Below are positions 42,469 to 52,360 of a stretch of DNA of 64,000 bases, one piece after another. Position numbers and translations under genes: made by a program. Position 1 is the stretch's first letter. Each line of letters opens with the position of its first letter. The notes below the pieces were generated by a model, which saw nothing but the letters and a program-made list of their open reading frames with translations, was not told where the DNA came from and searched no databases. Source of the DNA: Synechococcus sp. UW140. GTDB taxonomy: Bacteria; Cyanobacteriota; Cyanobacteriia; PCC-6307; Cyanobiaceae. The stretch is from contig NZ_UCOB01000003.1 in NCBI RefSeq assembly GCF_900474295.1, forward strand, positions 1 to 64,000, given 5' to 3'.

Positions 42469-43779
42469 ATGCACATTGCCGTCGTCGGCCTCAGTCATCG
42501 CACGGCACCGGTCGAAATCCGTGAAAAGCTCAGTATTCCTGAGCAAACCATGGAGACCTCTCTCCAGACCCTCCGTGGTCATGAGCAGGTGCTTGAGGCT
42601 TCCATCCTCAGTACCTGCAACAGGCTTGAGATCTATACCCTGGTGCGTCATCCCGAACTCGGAATCTCCGCCGTACGGGAGTTCCTCAGTGGGCACTCAG
42701 GCCTGGCTACAGAGGCCCTTTCTCCTCATCTTTTCGCTTATCACCATCACGAAGCTGTCGATCACCTGCTCAAGGTCTCGGCTGGTCTCGACAGTCTTGT
42801 TCTAGGCGAGGGGCAGATCCTCTCCCAGGTCAAGAAAATGATGCGTCTGGGTCAAGAACACAAATCCATCGGTCCGATTCTCAACCGGTTGCTGACACAA
42901 GCCGTCAGTACTGGGAAGCGAGTTCGCTCTGAAACCAATCTGAGCACGGGTGCGGTATCAGTCAGTTCTGCTGCTGTCGAACTGGCCCAGCTCAAGCTCG
43001 GCCAATCCCGAGGCCTCGACCAGCTCGTCACCCTTGAGACTGAAAAGGTCGCCGTGGTTGGAGCTGGCCGAATGAGTCGGCTGCTGCTTCAGCACCTTCA
43101 GTCCAAAGGTTGTTCCGGCGTTCAGTTGCTCAATCGCACGCGCGAGAGAGCACTCGCGCTCGCTGAAGATTTTCCTGGGTTGCCAGTGGAGTGCCGATCC
43201 CTTGAGGATCTTGATCACTGCCTCAGTACATGCTCGTTGGTCTTCACCAGTACGGCCACCGAAGAACCGATCATCGATGCAGCCCGTCTCAATCAGCTGG
43301 ATCGCTTGAACTCCCTCCGCCTGATTGATATCGGTGTGCCGCGAAACATCGCCGCCGATGTTGAGGGCATTGCAGGCGTTGAATCCCATGATGTGGACGA
43401 TCTCCAGGAGGTCGTGGCCCGCAACCAGGAGGCACGCCAGCAGGTGGCGATGGAAGCCCAAGGTTTGCTTGATGTTGAATCGCGGCTTTTCCTTGAGTGG
43501 TGGGACAGCCTTGAGGCAGTGCCAACCATTAACCGCTTAAGGGCGTCACTTGAACAGATCCGTACTGAGGAGCTTCAAAAGGCTCTCAGCCGCATGGGGC
43601 CTGACTTCTCCGCGCGGGAACGCAAAGTTGTGGAGGCCCTCACGAAGGGCATCCTCAACAAGATCCTGCACACGCCAGTCACCCAGTTGCGTAGCCCTCA
43701 GCCCCGCTCTGAGCGCCAGGAAGCCCTCCGTGTGGTTGAGCGCGTGTTTTCCCTTGGGGAGGACCAATCCACCAGCTGA
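42469..43779 (+). CDS. hemA: Glutamyl-tRNA reductase
   Basis: First committed step of tetrapyrrole (chlorophyll, haem, bilin, B12) synthesis, reducing Glu-tRNA to glutamate-1-semialdehyde. The catalytic Cys is in Leu-Ser-Thr-Cys-Asn-Arg-Leu-Glu (about residue 48), the NADPH domain in Val-Val-Gly-Ala-Gly-Arg-Met-Ser, and the C-terminal dimerisation helices are present. 436 aa. The ribosome site GAGGAG lies 8 bp upstream. Close spacing behind glpX suggests co-transcription, linking pigment and carbon supply. Confidence 0.97.
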   Translation: MHIAVVGLSHRTAPVEIREKLSIPEQTMETSLQTLRGHEQVLEASILSTCNRLEIYTLVRHPELGISAVREFLSGHSGLATEALSPHLFAYHHHEAVDHLLKVSAGLDSLVLGEGQILSQVKKMMRLGQEHKSIGPILNRLLTQAVSTGKRVRSETNLSTGAVSVSSAAVELAQLKLGQSRGLDQLVTLETEKVAVVGAGRMSRLLLQHLQSKGCSGVQLLNRTRERALALAEDFPGLPVECRSLEDLDHCLSTCSLVFTSTATEEPIIDAARLNQLDRLNSLRLIDIGVPRNIAADVEGIAGVESHDVDDLQEVVARNQEARQQVAMEAQGLLDVESRLFLEWWDSLEAVPTINRLRASLEQIRTEELQKALSRMGPDFSARERKVVEALTKGILNKILHTPVTQLRSPQPRSERQEALRVVERVFSLGEDQSTS

Positions 43780-43914
43780 GATCGCCTGAGAGGCAAGGGC
43801 TGAGCCCAGTCTCGATCAGAGTCTCATCGTTCTTGGTTGATCTGGGGCTGCTGATGGTTTTTTAAGCACAAAGTCCGTTAGGTTTGCCCCCGTCTCCAGT
43901 GTTAAGGCACCGGC

Positions 43915-45210
43915 ATGAAGCGCGTTCTGTCAATAATTCTTGGTGGAGGAGCGGGTACCCGTCTTTACCCACTCACCAAAATGAGGGCTAAGCCAGCTGT
44001 CCCTTTGGCGGGTAAATACCGACTGATTGATATCCCCATCAGTAACTGCATCAACTCCAACATCACCAAGATGTATGTGTTGACTCAGTTCAACAGCGCA
44101 TCACTTAACCGCCATCTTTCCCAGACTTACGACCTCAGCGCTGGTTTCGGTCAGGGATTTGTTGAGGTTCTAGCTGCCCAACAAACCCCGGAGAGTCCGT
44201 CATGGTTTGAAGGCACAGCTGATGCTGTACGTAAATACCAGTGGCTATTCCAGGAATGGGATGTTGATGAATACCTGATCCTTTCCGGTGATCAGCTGTA
44301 TCGCATGGATTACAGCTTGTTTGTTGAGCATCACCGTAAATCCGGCGCCGATCTCACTGTTGCTGCACTCCCTGTCGATCCGAAGCAGGCTGAATCGTTT
44401 GGCTTGATGCGCACTGATGATGACGGTGCAATTCAGGAATTCCGAGAGAAGCCAAAGGGTGATGCTCTTAAGGAAATGGCTGTTAATACAGCCCGTTTTG
44501 GCCTGTCTCCCGAGTCAGCCCAGGAGAAGCCCTATCTCGCTTCGATGGGAATCTATGTTTTCAGTCGAAAGGCCCTTTTTGGTCTCCTGAATGATTACCC
44601 CACCTATAAGGATTTTGGTAAGGAGCTGATTCCTGAAGCTCTTAAGTCTGGTATGAATCTTAGGAGTTATGTGTTTGACGACTATTGGGAAGATATTGGG
44701 ACTATTGGGGCTTTTTACGAGGCTAATCTTGCCTTGACAGAGCAGCCTAAGCCTCCATTTAGTTTCTACGACGAAGACTTTCCTATTTATACAAGGCCGC
44801 GTTATTTGCCCCCTAGTAAGTTGGTTGATGCGCAGATCGTTAACTCCAGCATTGGTGAGGGGACGATTCTGAAATCTTGCAGCATCAATCATTGCGTCCT
44901 CGGTGTTCGAAGCCGCGTCGAGAACAATGTCGTTCTCCAAGATTCGTTGCTGATGGGGAGCGACTTCTTTGAATCCACCTCAGAGCGTGAGGAGCTGCGT
45001 CAAAACGGCGGTACGCCACTTGGTGTGGGCGAAGGCTCAACTGTGAAGCGTTCCATCCTTGACAAGAACACCCGAATTGGCCGAAATGTCACCATTGTCA
45101 ATAAGGACAATGTTGAGGAGGCCGATCGTCCGGAGCTTGGTTTCTACATCCGCAACGGCATTGTTGTCGTGGTGAAAAATGCCACCATCCCTGATGGCAT
45201 GGTGATCTGA
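43915..45210 (+). CDS. glgC: Glucose-1-phosphate adenylyltransferase
   Basis: Makes ADP-glucose for glycogen and is allosterically activated by 3-phosphoglycerate in cyanobacteria. N-terminal [12 protein letters not shown], substrate Lys in Glu-Phe-Arg-Glu-Lys-Pro-Lys-Gly, and a C-terminal left-handed beta-helix. 431 aa, the usual size. ATG at 43915. Confidence 0.97.
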   Translation: MKRVLSIILGGGAGTRLYPLTKMRAKPAVPLAGKYRLIDIPISNCINSNITKMYVLTQFNSASLNRHLSQTYDLSAGFGQGFVEVLAAQQTPESPSWFEGTADAVRKYQWLFQEWDVDEYLILSGDQLYRMDYSLFVEHHRKSGADLTVAALPVDPKQAESFGLMRTDDDGAIQEFREKPKGDALKEMAVNTARFGLSPESAQEKPYLASMGIYVFSRKALFGLLNDYPTYKDFGKELIPEALKSGMNLRSYVFDDYWEDIGTIGAFYEANLALTEQPKPPFSFYDEDFPIYTRPRYLPPSKLVDAQIVNSSIGEGTILKSCSINHCVLGVRSRVENNVVLQDSLLMGSDFFESTSEREELRQNGGTPLGVGEGSTVKRSILDKNTRIGRNVTIVNKDNVEEADRPELGFYIRNGIVVVVKNATIPDGMVI

Positions 45211-45310
45211 AGCCTGACTTTGGTTTCCTCTTTCTGACAGACGGTGTTCTGAGGGCAGCGGTTTCTCTGCCCGATGGTCACACTGAGGACATTGCAAACC
45301 ACCTTTGACG

Positions 45311-46729
45311 ATGTCCAAGGCTCATTTCGGCCTGATCGGTCTCGGAGTAATGGGCGAGAACCTTGTGCTCAACGCAGAGCGCAACGGCTTCTCGAGTGTG
45401 GTTTACAACCGCACCTACTCCAAAACCGAAGAATTTCTTGCCGGCCAAGGGGCTGGCAAGAACATTCAAGGAGCGACAGATCTTCAGGATTTTGTTGGCA
45501 AACTCCAGCATCCCCGCCGCATCCTCATGATGGTGAAGGCGGGGGCACCTGTTGATGCTGTGATTCAACAGATCTCCCCCTATCTCGAGCAAGGTGATCT
45601 ACTGATCGACGGCGGTAACTCGGAGTATCACGACACGGAACGTCGAGTTGCCGAACTGGAAAGCAAGAGCTTTGGCTTCATCGGCATGGGTGTGTCTGGT
45701 GGTGCCAAAGGAGCCCTTGAAGGGCCAAGCATGATGCCTGGTGGAACAAAAGCTTCTTACGACGCGATTGAAAGCCTGGTCACCAAAATGGCAGCCCAGG
45801 TTGAGGACGGACCTTGCGTCACCTATATCGGGCCTGGTGGTTCGGGTCATTTTGTCAAGACCGTTCATAACGGAATTGAATACGGAATTGAGCAGATCCT
45901 TGCCGAGGGCTACGACCTGATGAAGCGGGTCGGTGGCATGAATGGTTCTCAGATGGCTGATGTGTTTGCCCATTGGAACAGCACTGAGGAGCTGGCCTCT
46001 TATTTGGTGGAGATCACAGAGGTCTGCTTGCGGACAAAAGACCCGGATGATGGTGCTGATCTCGTCGAGCGGATTCAGGACAAGGCTGGTCAGAAGGGTA
46101 CTGGGCTTTGGACAGTGGTCAGTGCCTTGAAGATGGGTGCGTCTGTACCCACGATCTATGCCGCATTAAACGGGCGGGTGATGAGTTCGATGAAGGATCA
46201 GCGTGTCAAGGCCGAAGAGGTTTTGCACGGACCTGCCACGACCCCGTTTGACATGGGAAGCCCCGACGATGGAATGGCTCCTTTGATGGATGCGATGGTT
46301 TTAGCTTGTGTGGCTAGCTATGCCCAAGGCATGGAGCTAATGCGCATAGCCTCTGCTGAGCATGACTACAACCTGAACATGCCTTCCATTGCTCAGATCT
46401 GGAAGGGCGGTTGCATCATCCGAGCTCGCTTACTGAAGCGCATTCAGGATGCGTTCAATGCTGATCCACAACTTCCCAATCTTCTGATTGACCCCTGGTT
46501 TGCGGATCAGGTCAACCGTCGGTTGCCTGGTTTGGCCAAGGTCGTGGCCGGAGCTGCCCAAGCAGGGATTCCAGTTCCTTGCCTGAGCAGCACCCTCGAC
46601 TACATCAACAGCTATCGCACGGGCCGACTTCCCCAGAATCTGGTGCAGGCCATGCGTGACTGTTTTGGCTCCCATACCTATGAGCGGACCGACAAACCGG
46701 GTACTTTTCACACGGAATGGCTGGATTGA
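45311..46729 (+). CDS. gnd: 6-phosphogluconate dehydrogenase (decarboxylating)
   Basis: Oxidative pentose phosphate step yielding NADPH and ribulose-5-P. The nucleotide fold is Gly-Leu-Ile-Gly-Leu-Gly-Val-Met-Gly-Glu-Asn, the substrate motif is Gly-Val-Ser-Gly-Gly-Ala-Lys-Gly-Ala, and the catalytic Lys follows in Val-Lys-Thr-Val-His-Asn-Gly-Ile-Glu. ATG at 45311 (472 aa) is chosen over a TTG two codons earlier. It lies 9 bp before pgl, making an operon for dark NADPH supply. Confidence 0.97.
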   Translation: MSKAHFGLIGLGVMGENLVLNAERNGFSSVVYNRTYSKTEEFLAGQGAGKNIQGATDLQDFVGKLQHPRRILMMVKAGAPVDAVIQQISPYLEQGDLLIDGGNSEYHDTERRVAELESKSFGFIGMGVSGGAKGALEGPSMMPGGTKASYDAIESLVTKMAAQVEDGPCVTYIGPGGSGHFVKTVHNGIEYGIEQILAEGYDLMKRVGGMNGSQMADVFAHWNSTEELASYLVEITEVCLRTKDPDDGADLVERIQDKAGQKGTGLWTVVSALKMGASVPTIYAALNGRVMSSMKDQRVKAEEVLHGPATTPFDMGSPDDGMAPLMDAMVLACVASYAQGMELMRIASAEHDYNLNMPSIAQIWKGGCIIRARLLKRIQDAFNADPQLPNLLIDPWFADQVNRRLPGLAKVVAGAAQAGIPVPCLSSTLDYINSYRTGRLPQNLVQAMRDCFGSHTYERTDKPGTFHTEWLD

Positions 46730-46738
46730 GGTTGATTG

Positions 46739-47461
46739 ATGAGCATGACTCCGTATCAACTCGTGCGCACCGGGGATTCTCAGGATCTCGCTCGTCGTGC
46801 CGCAGAAACGATTGCGACAGCCATTGATCTCGCTCTTGATCAACGCGATCGGGCCCAGATTGCTTTGTCCGGTGGCACGACCCCGGCTAAGGCCTATGCG
46901 TTGCTCTCTCAACAGCATCTCCCCTGGGACCGGGTCGATGTCTTGCTTGGTGATGAGCGCTGGGTCTCTGCTGAGGACCCCTCCAGCAATGCCCGGATGC
47001 TCCGTCACACGCTTATGGATCCAGGATCTCCAGGTGCTCAGGCCTGTTTTCATCCTGTCCCCACAGTTGAACTGGAGAGTCCTGAAGCCAGTTCCGAGGC
47101 TTTTGCTGATCTGATTGGGGGGCTTTGCCCGGGAGATCCACCCGTGTTTGATCTGATGTTGCTTGGTCTTGGTGATGATGGTCATACGGCCTCACTATTT
47201 CCAGGCACGGACGCTCCTCTGGTGACCAATCGCTGGACGACCATTGGTCGAGGTAAAGGTCTTGATCGGATCACCCTCACCGCACCCGTTCTCAGCGCTG
47301 CTCGTCAAGTCGTTTTCCTGGTTGGTGGCGAAGGCAAGCGTCAGGCTCTGAGTCGATTGCTCGATCCCATGGAGTCACCAGAACGCACACCTGCCAAGTT
47401 GGTGCAATCTCAACAGCCGATCACGATCCTTTGTGATCAAGCTGCTGCACCTGATCAGTGA
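46739..47461 (+). CDS. pgl: 6-phosphogluconolactonase
   Basis: Hydrolyses 6-phosphogluconolactone, the step before Gnd. DevB-type family motifs are Leu-Ser-Gly-Gly-Thr-Thr-Pro, Gly-Asp-Glu-Arg-Trp-Val and Gly-Leu-Gly-Asp-Asp-Gly-His-Thr-Ala-Ser-Leu-Phe-Pro-Gly. ATG at 46739 gives 240 aa. The zwf gene, often nearby, is not in the window. The 231-bp gap after it is AT-rich and shows no gene. Confidence 0.95.
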   Translation: MSMTPYQLVRTGDSQDLARRAAETIATAIDLALDQRDRAQIALSGGTTPAKAYALLSQQHLPWDRVDVLLGDERWVSAEDPSSNARMLRHTLMDPGSPGAQACFHPVPTVELESPEASSEAFADLIGGLCPGDPPVFDLMLLGLGDDGHTASLFPGTDAPLVTNRWTTIGRGKGLDRITLTAPVLSAARQVVFLVGGEGKRQALSRLLDPMESPERTPAKLVQSQQPITILCDQAAAPDQ

Positions 47462-47692
47462 AGCTTCCTATTGGAATGAAGTTGATCGGATCAATTTTGC
47501 TTTGTTAGAAGCAGTTTGCTTGATTACCACTTTTCTTTGAATTTAGTCTATTTTGATTTCGCTTCACCTCTAGGCTTGAATTGAAGGATCGTATTGGTCT
47601 CGATTTGTCAAACTAGGCCCGCCGCTTTCAGGGCCATCTTCAAAACTCAATCTTATGCTGTTGTCTAGAACCATTGATCCCGTTTAGGCCCG

Positions 47693-48226
47693 ATGGTGTA
47701 TTCGATTGGAGGCCTTCGTGAATGGTCTGTGCTTAACGACACAATCATGGGTGGGTCCAGTTCTTCTGCTTGTCGACTCACCGCGGAAGGCCTTCTTCTC
47801 GAGGGAAATATAGTTGAACAAGGTGGAGGATTTGTGAGTTGTCGATCTCCACGTTTCCAGCCTCCTCTCAACCTTTCGGCGTATCGTGCCTTGAGAATTT
47901 GTGTTGATGGAGAGGGTCGTACTCTTAAGTTTGCCGTGGCCTGCAGTGATGGTGTGATGGGCCTGAGTGAATTGATCCCCGGTGGTTTGCGTTGGGTACA
48001 TGCCATCCCCACCCACAGCACAGGAACCACGGTGGCTGAGATTCACTTCAAGGATTTACGGCCTGTGATACGTGCCAAACCTCTTCGTCTCCCGTTGAAT
48101 TTTGAAGCATCAGCCCTGACCCGTCTTCAGCTTCTCCATTCCCGCTTCGACGACCACGGAGATGCCAATCCTGGATTCAGAGCAGGTTCGATTCGACTGC
48201 TCTTGCGTTCCATCGAGGCGTTCTGA
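47693..48226 (+). CDS. CIA30 / NDUFAF1-family protein
   Basis: A single CIA30 domain of 177 aa: Trp-Ser-Val-Leu-Asn-Asp-Thr-Ile-Met-Gly-Gly-Ser-Ser at the start and a beta-rich body. The mitochondrial member helps assemble complex I; cyanobacterial members are uncharacterised to my knowledge, so a role in NDH-1 is only a possibility. The next gene follows after 3 bp. Confidence 0.85.
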   Translation: MVYSIGGLREWSVLNDTIMGGSSSSACRLTAEGLLLEGNIVEQGGGFVSCRSPRFQPPLNLSAYRALRICVDGEGRTLKFAVACSDGVMGLSELIPGGLRWVHAIPTHSTGTTVAEIHFKDLRPVIRAKPLRLPLNFEASALTRLQLLHSRFDDHGDANPGFRAGSIRLLLRSIEAF

Positions 48227-48229
48227 AGG

Positions 48230-48667
48230 ATGGATTTGGCATTTCGGGATGACAGTGCCGATCCGTCGGTCGACCTTCTTGTTCTGATTGCATCTGCTGC
48301 TGACGTGTGCCGAAAACCATTCCGCCACGCTGTTGTGTTGTTGGACAATGCCAACGAGATCTCAGATGCTCCAAGGCTTCTCACTGACCTTCTGGAGAGT
48401 GGTCATGACCTTCACCTCAGAATTGAGTGCAGAGATCCGGATGGAGAGCGCTGTCCAGATGAGGACCTTGAGCTGGAGCTCTACCGCAGCGGTCAGGATC
48501 TGAACCTCATGCTTGCTTGGTGGAATCAGCCAGACCGCCCTCTGCTCTGGCAGGGGCAGCATCCGGTCTGGATGAATGCCGACAGTGGTCAGCGCTGTTC
48601 GGCCCCAGAGGATGGCGCGCCACTTGAGGCTCTGACTCGCCGGCTAAGGGCCCTATTCAAGGTTTGA
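48230..48667 (+). CDS. Hypothetical acidic protein, 145 aa
   Basis: A strongly acidic soluble protein with Asp/Glu-rich stretches (Asp-Glu-Asp-Leu-Glu-Leu-Glu-Leu) and a Trp-rich patch (Leu-Ala-Trp-Trp-Asn-Gln). No known domain. It lies between the CIA30 gene and a secreted protein gene on the same strand with almost no spacing, suggesting one transcript. Confidence 0.6.
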   Translation: MDLAFRDDSADPSVDLLVLIASAADVCRKPFRHAVVLLDNANEISDAPRLLTDLLESGHDLHLRIECRDPDGERCPDEDLELELYRSGQDLNLMLAWWNQPDRPLLWQGQHPVWMNADSGQRCSAPEDGAPLEALTRRLRALFKV

Positions 48668-48693
48668 ATGGTGGGATCTCTGAACTGTTTTTC

Positions 48694-49044
48694 GTGAGCA
48701 AAGTATTGCCCGTTGTCCTTTTGGCGCCATGGGTGGCTGCGGTCGCTGTCTCCGGATCCGTTCAGGCCCGCCCACTCTCGCCTGCACAGAGAATCAATAT
48801 TGCAGCATTCATGGGTCGAGAAAGCGCAGCGCTCTACTGCCAGGGCAATGACCTCAAAGCAGCGATCGAGAAGAGCGTGATCAAAACGATGCTCGATCAG
48901 GATCTGGATCCCGAGTCGATGGATCAGATCGATTTAGACCAGAAGGAAATAGGAATTGCCTTTTTTGAAAATGTCTTTGCTGATGCCTTCGCCAACTGCC
49001 CTTCAAGGGCTAGGCAAATCTGGCGCCAGATGACGGAGATGTGA
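48694..49044 (+). CDS. Small secreted protein, ~116 aa
   Basis: GTG at 48694 opens a signal peptide (Leu-Pro-Val-Val-Leu-Leu-Ala-Pro-Trp-Val-Ala-Ala) with likely cleavage after Val-Gln-Ala. The mature part has two Cys (Leu-Tyr-Cys-Gln and Ala-Asn-Cys-Pro) and is helical. A TTG at 48664 would overlap the upstream stop and is less likely. No family recognised. Converges on ilvD. Confidence 0.6.
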   Translation: MSKVLPVVLLAPWVAAVAVSGSVQARPLSPAQRINIAAFMGRESAALYCQGNDLKAAIEKSVIKTMLDQDLDPESMDQIDLDQKEIGIAFFENVFADAFANCPSRARQIWRQMTEM

Positions 49045-49062
49045 GTTTGGCCTCGGCACAGC

Positions 49063-50733
49063 TCAGGGTTGGTCTGTGACCGCCCCTTCGCTGGCGCATG
49101 ACACCAGTCGGCTGTACTTGCCGAGAATACCGGTGCGGTATTTCGGTGTTGGAGTGCTCCAAGCACTGCGACGTCGATCGAGCTCACTGTTGTCCACATT
49201 CAATTGCAACAACAGTTGGTTGGCATCCACAGTGATGCTGTCGCCTTCTTGAATGAGGCCGATGGTGCCGCCCACCGCAGCCTCCGGGGATACATGGCCG
49301 ATGACCAGCCCATAGGAGCCACCTGAGAAACGGCCATCGGTGATCAAGGCCACCTTGTCGAGCAGACCCTGCCCCACGATTGCTGAGGTTGGGCTCAGCA
49401 TTTCGCGCATGCCGGGTCCCCCCACCGGTCCCTCATTGCGAACCACCACCACATCTCCAGCCTTGATCTGGTTGTCAAGGATGGCGGCTAGACAGCTTTC
49501 CTCACTTTCAAACACCCTTGCCGGGCCAGTGATGACGGGATTCTTGACGCCACTGATCTTGGCAACGGCCCCCTGCTCGGCCAGATTGCCCTTCATGATC
49601 GCCAGATGTCCCTTGGCGTAGAGCGGATTGGACAGGGGGCGAATCACGTCCTGATCGGCAGGTGGCATGGCAGGAACATCGGCCAGCCGTTCTTTCAGGC
49701 TCTTGCCTTCGATCGTGCGGCAGTCGCCATGGAGAAGGCCTGCATCAAGCAGGAGTTTCATTACTTGTGGAATGCCACCAGCTTGATGTAGATCAACGGT
49801 TACATACTTGCCGCTTGGCTTGAGATCGCAGATCACAGGGACGCGCTGGCGAATGCTTTCAAAGTCGTCGATGTTGAGATCGATTCCCGCGGTGCGCGCG
49901 ATGGCCAGCAGATGCAGCACCGAATTGGTGGAGCCTCCCACCGCCATGATCACGCTGATGGCGTTTTCGAATGCTTCTCGGGTGAGCAGCTCTCGTGGAC
50001 GGATATCGGATTTGATCGCCTCGACCAGCACTTCGGCGGAGCGGGCCGCACTGTCGGCCTTTTCGGCATCCTCTGCAGCCATAGTTGAGCTGTAGGGGAG
50101 GCTCAGACCCAGCGTTTCGATTGCGGCACTCATCGTGTTGGCCGTGAACATTCCTCCACAGCTGCCGGCTCCCGGACAAGCGTTCTTTTCGATCGCGGTG
50201 AGCTGTTCTTCGTCAATCTTGCCGCTTGTGATCTGACCGACAGCTTCAAAGGCACTGACCACAGTGAGATCGCAACCTCCAAGCTTCCCTGGCTTGATCG
50301 TGCCGCCGTACACAAAGATTGAGGGGATGTTCATCCGGGCCATGGCGAGCATGGCGCCGGGCATGTTCTTGTCGCAGCCCCCGACGGCCAGCACTCCGTC
50401 CATGCTTTGGCCGTTGCAGGCGGTTTCAATCGCATCAGCGATCACTTCCCTGCTCACGAGGGAATACTTCATCCCCTCGGTGCCCATTGAGATGCCATCA
50501 CTGACGGTGATGGTGCCGAAGGTCTGAGGCATCCCTCCGGCCATGCGTGTGGCCTCTTCGGCCCTCATGGCCAGATCGTTCAGCCCCACGTTGCAGGGAG
50601 TAATGGTGCTGTAGCCGTTGGCGATGCCAATAATCGGCTTGCCGAAATCGGCATCACCGAACCCGACTGCACGCAACATCGCTCGGTTTGGTGAGCGCTG
50701 GATTCCCTGCGTGACGGCGTCGGAGCGGAGCAT
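49063..50733 (-). CDS. ilvD: Dihydroxy-acid dehydratase
   Basis: Fe-S dehydratase in valine, isoleucine and pantothenate synthesis. Cluster cysteines lie in Ile-Thr-Pro-Cys-Asn, Gly-Gly-Cys-Asp-Lys-Asn-Met-Pro-Gly and [10 protein letters not shown]. 556 aa, full length. Confidence 0.97.
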   Translation of the reverse strand: MLRSDAVTQGIQRSPNRAMLRAVGFGDADFGKPIIGIANGYSTITPCNVGLNDLAMRAEEATRMAGGMPQTFGTITVSDGISMGTEGMKYSLVSREVIADAIETACNGQSMDGVLAVGGCDKNMPGAMLAMARMNIPSIFVYGGTIKPGKLGGCDLTVVSAFEAVGQITSGKIDEEQLTAIEKNACPGAGSCGGMFTANTMSAAIETLGLSLPYSSTMAAEDAEKADSAARSAEVLVEAIKSDIRPRELLTREAFENAISVIMAVGGSTNSVLHLLAIARTAGIDLNIDDFESIRQRVPVICDLKPSGKYVTVDLHQAGGIPQVMKLLLDAGLLHGDCRTIEGKSLKERLADVPAMPPADQDVIRPLSNPLYAKGHLAIMKGNLAEQGAVAKISGVKNPVITGPARVFESEESCLAAILDNQIKAGDVVVVRNEGPVGGPGMREMLSPTSAIVGQGLLDKVALITDGRFSGGSYGLVIGHVSPEAAVGGTIGLIQEGDSITVDANQLLLQLNVDNSELDRRRSAWSTPTPKYRTGILGKYSRLVSCASEGAVTDQP

Positions 50734-50787
50734 CGATGGCAGCCGGTGGCCGGTGAATGACTGTCGCCAACCTACCGACTGCAGGGT

Positions 50788-51075
50788 TCAGCTTCTGGCT
50801 CCCAGATCCTCGAGCTGCCGACGTACATCGGCGATCGCCGCATTCAGCTGTTCGACGCGATGCTCTAGCTGGCCATCCTGGACCACTTTCTCAGTGGCAT
50901 CGAAGGCTTCACTGCCGTCTTGGATGCGCGGCGCGTAAAGCATGGATCGCTGGCGTTTGGAATGTTGTCGACGATCCGCTTCCGAAAGCAGCCACCAAGC
51001 CAGACCGGCAGCGCCCATGACGGCGCCGCTGATCAGGGTGGCAAGGGTGCCGGAAGCCGTCTCGCGCTGGGCCAT
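50788..51075 (-). CDS. Small membrane protein with coiled coil, 95 aa
   Basis: One membrane helix near the N-terminus (Leu-Ile-Ser-Gly-Ala-Val-Met-Gly-Ala-Ala-Gly-Leu-Ala-Trp-Trp) and a C-terminal coiled coil (Glu-His-Arg-Val-Glu-Gln-Leu-Asn-Ala-Ala-Ile). Conserved in appearance; unknown role. It is followed by ilvD 54 bp downstream and preceded by the UPRT-like gene 23 bp upstream. Confidence 0.65.
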   Translation of the reverse strand: MAQRETASGTLATLISGAVMGAAGLAWWLLSEADRRQHSKRQRSMLYAPRIQDGSEAFDATEKVVQDGQLEHRVEQLNAAIADVRRQLEDLGARS

Positions 51076-51098
51076 GGTCTGCTGCTGATGCTTTCAGG

Positions 51099-51719
51099 TT
51101 AGGTGGCTGATCCAGTTCTGATCTGCATTCGCTGTACAGGGTCACCGATGCCAGGCAGAACCCTGCCTTTTTCATCCAGGCTTTCATCGATGCAAGCGGT
51201 GTGAATGGTCAAATCAGGGATCTGCTCGCCGATCTGCTTTAGGCCTGGGCTGGCGGCCACCGCCGTGATCATCCGAACCCGGCGCATGTCATCCACTCCG
51301 CAACCTGCAAGTTTGTCCAAGGCCTTCAGGCATTGGTTGCCATCGCTGATCTGGTCACAAAACAGCACCACGCCGGCTTGGGGCTCAATCATCTCTGGAA
51401 CACCATCAAGGCAAACCAGTGCATTGGGCAGCACCTGACGTGCGCCCTGCCAGAGACTGAGTCCTCCCGGCATCAACGGGATGGTCAGTAGTGGCACAGA
51501 AGCCTCGATCACGCTGCCTTCTGTGTCTTGAAGCGGTGTGGTGACGGCTTCCCTGCGATGGGGTAGCCAATCGCGCATCGCCTCATAGCAGAGCCATCGG
51601 CCAAGCTCCTCCATACCGGTCGCGTAAAGGGCTGCTGGTGTTCCCGCATGCCTCAGCACCGTGAGCCAGTGGGCGATCAGGGGATGGGGGGGAACCACCA
51701 CCCTCAGAGTCTTGGCCAT
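51099..51719 (-). CDS. Uracil phosphoribosyltransferase-like protein (divergent)
   Basis: The 206-aa frame aligns in outline with UPRT: Pro-Leu-Ile-Ala-His-Trp-Leu-Thr near the N-terminus (His-Pro-Leu-Ile-xx-Lys-Leu in true enzymes) and a C-terminus Cys-Ile-Asp-Glu-Ser-Leu-Asp-Glu-Lys-Gly-Arg-Val-Leu-Pro-Gly-Ile-Gly-Asp, very close to UPRT. The PRPP loop, normally Asp-Pro-Met-Leu-Ala-Thr-Gly-Gly, reads Cys-Asp-Gln-Ile-Ser-Asp-Gly-Asn here. It may have lost or changed its activity, for example to a regulatory nucleotide-binding role. Such a form seems to be shared by cyanobacteria and plastids, though this is from memory. Confidence 0.7.
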   Translation of the reverse strand: MAKTLRVVVPPHPLIAHWLTVLRHAGTPAALYATGMEELGRWLCYEAMRDWLPHRREAVTTPLQDTEGSVIEASVPLLTIPLMPGGLSLWQGARQVLPNALVCLDGVPEMIEPQAGVVLFCDQISDGNQCLKALDKLAGCGVDDMRRVRMITAVAASPGLKQIGEQIPDLTIHTACIDESLDEKGRVLPGIGDPVQRMQIRTGSAT

Positions 51720-51811
51720 GTCGCGTGGATTGGTGGGCAGCTGCCATAACGTGACGTTTCAAACTACGGCAGGTGCTTCGCCGCTTGGCCGTCAGATCCA
51801 ATCCCACGACC

Positions 51812-52360
51812 ATGGTCGCCTTTTTTTGCGGTCTTGCCGCACGGCTCAAGCACACTCGTGCCATTGCCGCTGGACTGCTGACAGCGTTGGTTTGCCTAGC
51901 TGGCACTTTGTTGTCTTCGGGAGCGGAGCCTGCTCTGGCGATCACCGCCCCTGAGCTCCGTGGCCAATTTGCTGTGCAGGAGATCAGCGCTGATATGCAT
52001 GGGTTGGACCTGAAGGAGAAGGAATTCCTCAAGGCTGATCTCCAGGGCGTTGATCTATCGGACAGCGATCTTCGTGGTGCCGTGATCAATACCTCAATGC
52101 TTCAGGGTGCAGACCTCCAAAGGGCAGACCTCGGTGACGTAGTGGCCTTTGCGAGTCGTTTTGATGGTGCTGATCTTCGCGATGCCCGTTTTGAGAACGC
52201 GATGATGATGCAGAGCCGATTTACAGATGCCCGCATTGATGGTGCTGATTTCAGCAACGCCGTGATAGATCTTTCACAGCAGAAAGCACTGTGTGCCCGG
52301 GCTGATGGGGTGAACAGTGTTACTTCCATCAGTACCCGCGAGAGTCTTGGTTGTCGATGA
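51812..52360 (+). CDS. Exported pentapeptide-repeat protein
   Basis: ATG at 51812 (alternative 51773) leads a signal peptide (Ala-Ala-Gly-Leu-Leu-Thr-Ala-Leu-Val-Cys-Leu-Ala) ending Ala-Leu-Ala. Tandem A(D/N)LxX pentapeptides follow (Ala-Asp-Leu-Gln-Gly, Val-Asp-Leu-Ser-Asp, Ala-Asp-Leu-Gln-Arg, Ala-Asp-Leu-Arg-Asp), forming a right-handed beta-helix of about 100 residues, and a short tail with two Cys. Similar proteins sit in the thylakoid lumen. Its stop overlaps the cobW start (ATGA at 52357). Confidence 0.82.
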   Translation: MVAFFCGLAARLKHTRAIAAGLLTALVCLAGTLLSSGAEPALAITAPELRGQFAVQEISADMHGLDLKEKEFLKADLQGVDLSDSDLRGAVINTSMLQGADLQRADLGDVVAFASRFDGADLRDARFENAMMMQSRFTDARIDGADFSNAVIDLSQQKALCARADGVNSVTSISTRESLGCR

